Source: Thermoprotei archaeon
Lineage (GTDB): Archaea > Thermoproteota > Thermoprotei > Thermofilales > B20-G17
Direction of reading: 5' to 3'
Assembly (NCBI GenBank): GCA_003649515.1
Contig: QMSC01000014.1
Coordinates: 1 to 16,093, forward strand
Length of the DNA: 16,093 nt
The notes beneath the pieces are model-generated. The model saw only the letters and a list, made by a program, of their open reading frames with translations. It had not been told where the DNA came from and did no database searches. This document shows, in pieces, positions 13,489-16,093 of this stretch (within the stretch, counting starts at the first letter, position 1; every line of letters starts with the position of its first letter). The position numbers and the translations under genes are program-made.

Positions 13489-15180
13489 CTATCCTCCAAC
13501 ATAAATTGGTTTAGCGTGCCCTAACTCACTTTCATTAATAACATAATTAGCTAGCTCGATGGTATACCATCGTTTAAATTCTTCTCGCAGCTCGTTCAGA
13601 AACTGCTCTTCCGGCGGGCTCTTAAAGTCCACATAGAAAGTTTTGCTACAACTGTCATTTATTACCTTGCCATTCTCGACCACTACATTCCCGCTCTTTA
13701 TCGTGTATAACGCCCTCTTAAAAGCCTTAATAACACTCTGATAGTCCTTCGAGAAGTCTATTTCCTCGGGATTTAGATCGTATATAGCTACGTCAGCGTC
13801 TGCACCTACACCTAAATGACCCTTGATGTTGTCGAGCCCTAGAAGCCTGGCAGGAGCCGCTCTCGTTACCACTGCTATTTCGTATAAGCTGTACTCCCTC
13901 TCTATTGAAGGCAGGACAGCCCTCTTAACGGATCTCCTGTTGAGCTTTGCGAACATTTTCTCCCTAAACCTCCTGCTCATGAGAAGAGCTATTATCTTAG
14001 GATACCTTGTAAAGGGTGCGCCATTTGGATGATCAGTGGTTATCATAACCCTCCAAGGATCCTTTACTAGTAGGGCTAATTCAAGTCCTATACACCACTG
14101 AAGCGCATTTACTAGGTTCTTTTTCTTATACTTGTATGGCACTATCCCAGCCGCTGCCTCGGACTCGACGTCTATGCCTGTCCACTTCCAGCGAGCCATA
14201 TGGAAAAGCGCGAACTCGAAGGGAGCATCAGCCGTCATAGTAACGGCTGTACCAAAATCTATCTGACCTATGTCAATGCTCAAGTTATTATTGGCATTAA
14301 CGTACTTGGTTAATGTCTCCGATCCCGTACCGATATTAGCCCAGCTATCACCTGCATAAGCGTTGAACTGAAGATGCGTAAGGTGTAAGGTAACTTTGTC
14401 GTCAGCAGGAGCATACTTCATGGTCTTCAACGTTGTCTCATAGTTGCCAGGTATTCCGAGGCGATTACAGTGCAGGTGAATAGGATGAGGCAGTTTAAGC
14501 TCAGCACGTATCTTGCATAGTTCTTTAATGATATCTCCCGGAGTAATATTGTATGGTTCTATTTTATCGTCTACATCGAGCCCATAGCCCTTTCCCCAGC
14601 TCCATAATACGGCTGTCCCTGGATCCACGAGCTTTAATCCATAACTTTTAGTAGCCATTAGAAGCCATTTTATGAACATCTTGCAACCATCATGGTCCTT
14701 CCTGTCCAGGTAATTAAGCAATATTCTATTTGAATCAACAAGTATTAAGCATGCTTTATCCAAAATCGGGATGTCATTTAGCTCCTCATGCGTATGCCGA
14801 GTTTTTAAGGGAGGAGAAGCGGGCTCTACGACCATAGTCCACCCCATCCTAGCGTAGCGATAGCCTGTGAGAAATGTGCTTGGAGTGTATTTCCCAGTGC
14901 CTGATCTTCGGAGCGGATGGTGTGATCGCATATAGCTTCTATAGTGTTCGCTTACCATCATTATTCTTCCTGTATTTACTTTGGGTCCCGCTACGTGAGA
15001 GTGTATGTCTATTCCACCTGGCATAACGACTTTTCGCGAAGCGTCAATAATCTTAGCTTTTCTTAAGTTTATTTCAGAGGATTCGACAATTTTACCATCT
15101 TTTATGGCTATATCCATTATTTCCCCATTGACCTTATTTAAAGGATCATAAACATAGCCATTTTTAATAAGTATTTCCAT
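13489..15180 (-). CDS. fwdA: Formylmethanofuran dehydrogenase subunit A
   Basis: FwdA is the amidohydrolase-like subunit with a two-zinc site that condenses formate, delivered through an internal tunnel from FwdB, with methanofuran. The 563-residue length is normal. Metal-site residues are present: His60 and His62 in GGIDIHSHVAG, Lys183 in GLKLVDPG (the lysine carboxylated in the family), His235 or His237 in PIHLHCNRLG, and Asp383 in TTDHPNGAPF. The strands THLQFNAY and WANIGTGSETL between them are also family-typical. The C-terminal domain (IYDLNPEEIDFSKDY, KSGNVVVENGK) is the usual amidohydrolase beta-sandwich closure. Start ATG 15180 is preceded by AGGTGAT (15184-15190), which overlaps the fwdB stop. 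No active-site loss is seen, so the subunit is expected to work. Confidence 0.96.
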   Translation of the reverse strand: MEILIKNGYVYDPLNKVNGEIMDIAIKDGKIVESSEINLRKAKIIDASRKVVMPGGIDIHSHVAGPKVNTGRIMMVSEHYRSYMRSHHPLRRSGTGKYTPSTFLTGYRYARMGWTMVVEPASPPLKTRHTHEELNDIPILDKACLILVDSNRILLNYLDRKDHDGCKMFIKWLLMATKSYGLKLVDPGTAVLWSWGKGYGLDVDDKIEPYNITPGDIIKELCKIRAELKLPHPIHLHCNRLGIPGNYETTLKTMKYAPADDKVTLHLTHLQFNAYAGDSWANIGTGSETLTKYVNANNNLSIDIGQIDFGTAVTMTADAPFEFALFHMARWKWTGIDVESEAAAGIVPYKYKKKNLVNALQWCIGLELALLVKDPWRVMITTDHPNGAPFTRYPKIIALLMSRRFREKMFAKLNRRSVKRAVLPSIEREYSLYEIAVVTRAAPARLLGLDNIKGHLGVGADADVAIYDLNPEEIDFSKDYQSVIKAFKRALYTIKSGNVVVENGKVINDSCSKTFYVDFKSPPEEQFLNELREEFKRWYTIELANYVINESELGHAKPIYVGG

Positions 15181-15188
15181 AATATCAC

Positions 15189-16093
15189 CTAGTATTTCTT
15201 AAGCCTTCTTACCTTCGAAATTATTAAATTTAATACTTCTTCATCTGAAAGCACGCCCCTAGGAGGCTTTATGAAGCTCTTAAGTCTCAATGGAACACCA
15301 TCCATTCTATAGGCGGTTCCCTCGCACTCCACTCCCACTATAGCTGAAGGTATTACTACATCTGAAACTGTGGCTGTTAAGCTCCATTTGGGATCAATTG
15401 TTATTACAGGCACTTCTAGCAGATGTCCTACAGCTTTTTTGGGAAAGTGTGCTACCGGATCTGAGGCCACTACAAGTACTGCATCTACATCCCCGTTAAG
15501 CAGTAGATCTGTCGCACTTGTAAGCCCGGGATTGTGCCTCGGATAGCCTCTTCGGAAATCTATTGCAAAAGCATAGCCTGTGGTCCAAGCGCATGCCTGA
15601 TTAGCGCCAGTGACATTGTAGTGGCCGCGCATAGGTATTAAAACGAACTTCGTCCACTCGTTTAAGTCTTGAACAAGCTTAATTAGCTCTTCGATATTCC
15701 TACTCTTACCTGCGGTCATCGTAACGCCAAGACCATAGAAGAGAACACCGAATCTACAACTTGTCATCATATCTGCGAGCTGATAAATTGTTTCTTGAGG
15801 AACACCAGCAACCTCTTTCGCCTCAAAGTCGTATTCCTTGACAGCCATCCTTAAGGCACTAATAAGCTCGTAATCATGGCCGGGTTTAACTTTTATAAAT
15901 AAGTCTGCTACCCTTGCAGTATCCGTATACCTGACATCTACCACATCAATTCTCCTATCCTTCCGAGACTTCACGTATATTCCTCGAGCTAGCGCACTAT
16001 ATCTCGTTAAGTGTCTTGGATGCGCATTTAGAGGATTGCAACCCCAGTAAATTACTAGGTCAGCGTAGTTCTTTACTTGACCCAAGGTCGATG
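15189..16093 (-). CDS. fwdB: Formylmethanofuran dehydrogenase subunit B, 5' end cut by window
   Basis: FwdB holds the tungsto- or molybdopterin and a [4Fe-4S] cluster and reduces CO2 to formate. About 301 codons are seen of an expected 430 or so. They begin at the window edge with TLGQVKNYADLVIYWGCNP, followed by NAHPRHLTRYSALARGIY, VVDVRYTDTARVADLFIKVKPGHDYELI, FYGLGVTMTAGKSRN, MRGHYNVTGANQACAWTTGY, and the end VGVECEGTAYRMDGVPLRLKSFI. The frame is open to base 16093, so the TTG at 16085 is not a start. The N-terminal cluster and the metal-ligand Cys or Sec lie outside, and the metal type cannot be read here. Eight bases separate the stop from fwdA. Subunit D was not found and may lie just upstream beyond the window. 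Confidence 0.93.
   Translation of the reverse strand, partial: STLGQVKNYADLVIYWGCNPLNAHPRHLTRYSALARGIYVKSRKDRRIDVVDVRYTDTARVADLFIKVKPGHDYELISALRMAVKEYDFEAKEVAGVPQETIYQLADMMTSCRFGVLFYGLGVTMTAGKSRNIEELIKLVQDLNEWTKFVLIPMRGHYNVTGANQACAWTTGYAFAIDFRRGYPRHNPGLTSATDLLLNGDVDAVLVVASDPVAHFPKKAVGHLLEVPVITIDPKWSLTATVSDVVIPSAIVGVECEGTAYRMDGVPLRLKSFIKPPRGVLSDEEVLNLIISKVRRLKKY

Noticed and set aside
1..16093. tRNA, rRNA, CRISPR repeats, insertion sequences or integrase genes
   Set aside because: I found no tRNA-like T-arm in a proper cloverleaf, no regularly spaced repeats, and no transposase or integrase motifs on reading through both strands.

Overview
This window looks like a piece of archaeal chromosome, most likely from a thermophilic TACK/Thermoproteota-type lineage that carries tetrahydromethanopterin (H4MPT) chemistry. 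The evidence is archaea-specific content (diphthamide synthase Dph2, formylmethanofuran dehydrogenase, methenyl-H4MPT cyclohydrolase, an MptN/CofF-type ATP-grasp ligase, F420-type proteins), frequent GTG/TTG starts, GGAGG/GGTG ribosome binding sites, and TATA boxes about 26 nt before likely transcription starts. The species cannot be named from this window. No methyl-coenzyme M reductase gene lies inside it, so methanogenesis cannot be claimed.

Layout, left to right. 1-708 (+) is the C-terminal two thirds of dph2, cut by the window edge. 1090-2849 (+) is a translationally coupled pair: a divergent CofE-family (F420 glutamyl ligase-like) protein and an ECF-type membrane S component. 3017-5121 (-) holds two overlapping, diverged paralogues with a pol-beta nucleotidyltransferase motif. 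5428-9187 (+) is a sugar cluster: a beta-propeller glycosidase-like protein, a xylose-isomerase-like TIM barrel protein and an FGGY carbohydrate kinase. 9625-16093 (-) is a C1/cofactor cluster read right to left: fwdB (partial), fwdA, fwdC, mch, then an MptN/CofF-like ligase and an FpoF/FrhB-like iron-sulfur F420 oxidoreductase.

The most notable item lies in the apparently empty 437-bp gap 9188-9624. On the minus strand, directly downstream of the FrhB-like gene, are broken frames that carry the C-terminal signatures of a [NiFe]-hydrogenase large subunit: GVVKA, GTLIHHYRVD and DPCLSCAAH, in the right order but in different frames, with stops and an internal deletion. This is a decayed FrhA/MvhA/VhuA-type gene and suggests that a hydrogenase was lost beside a surviving F420 oxidoreductase and an apparently intact C1 pathway.

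How the parts may work together (inference): Fwd and Mch interconvert CO2-level and methenyl-level C1 units on methanofuran and H4MPT. The ATP-grasp ligase would add glutamate to H4MPT or F420. The FrhB/FpoF-like protein would exchange electrons between F420 and ferredoxin or another partner. The sugar cluster would release a sugar, isomerise it and phosphorylate it for central metabolism.
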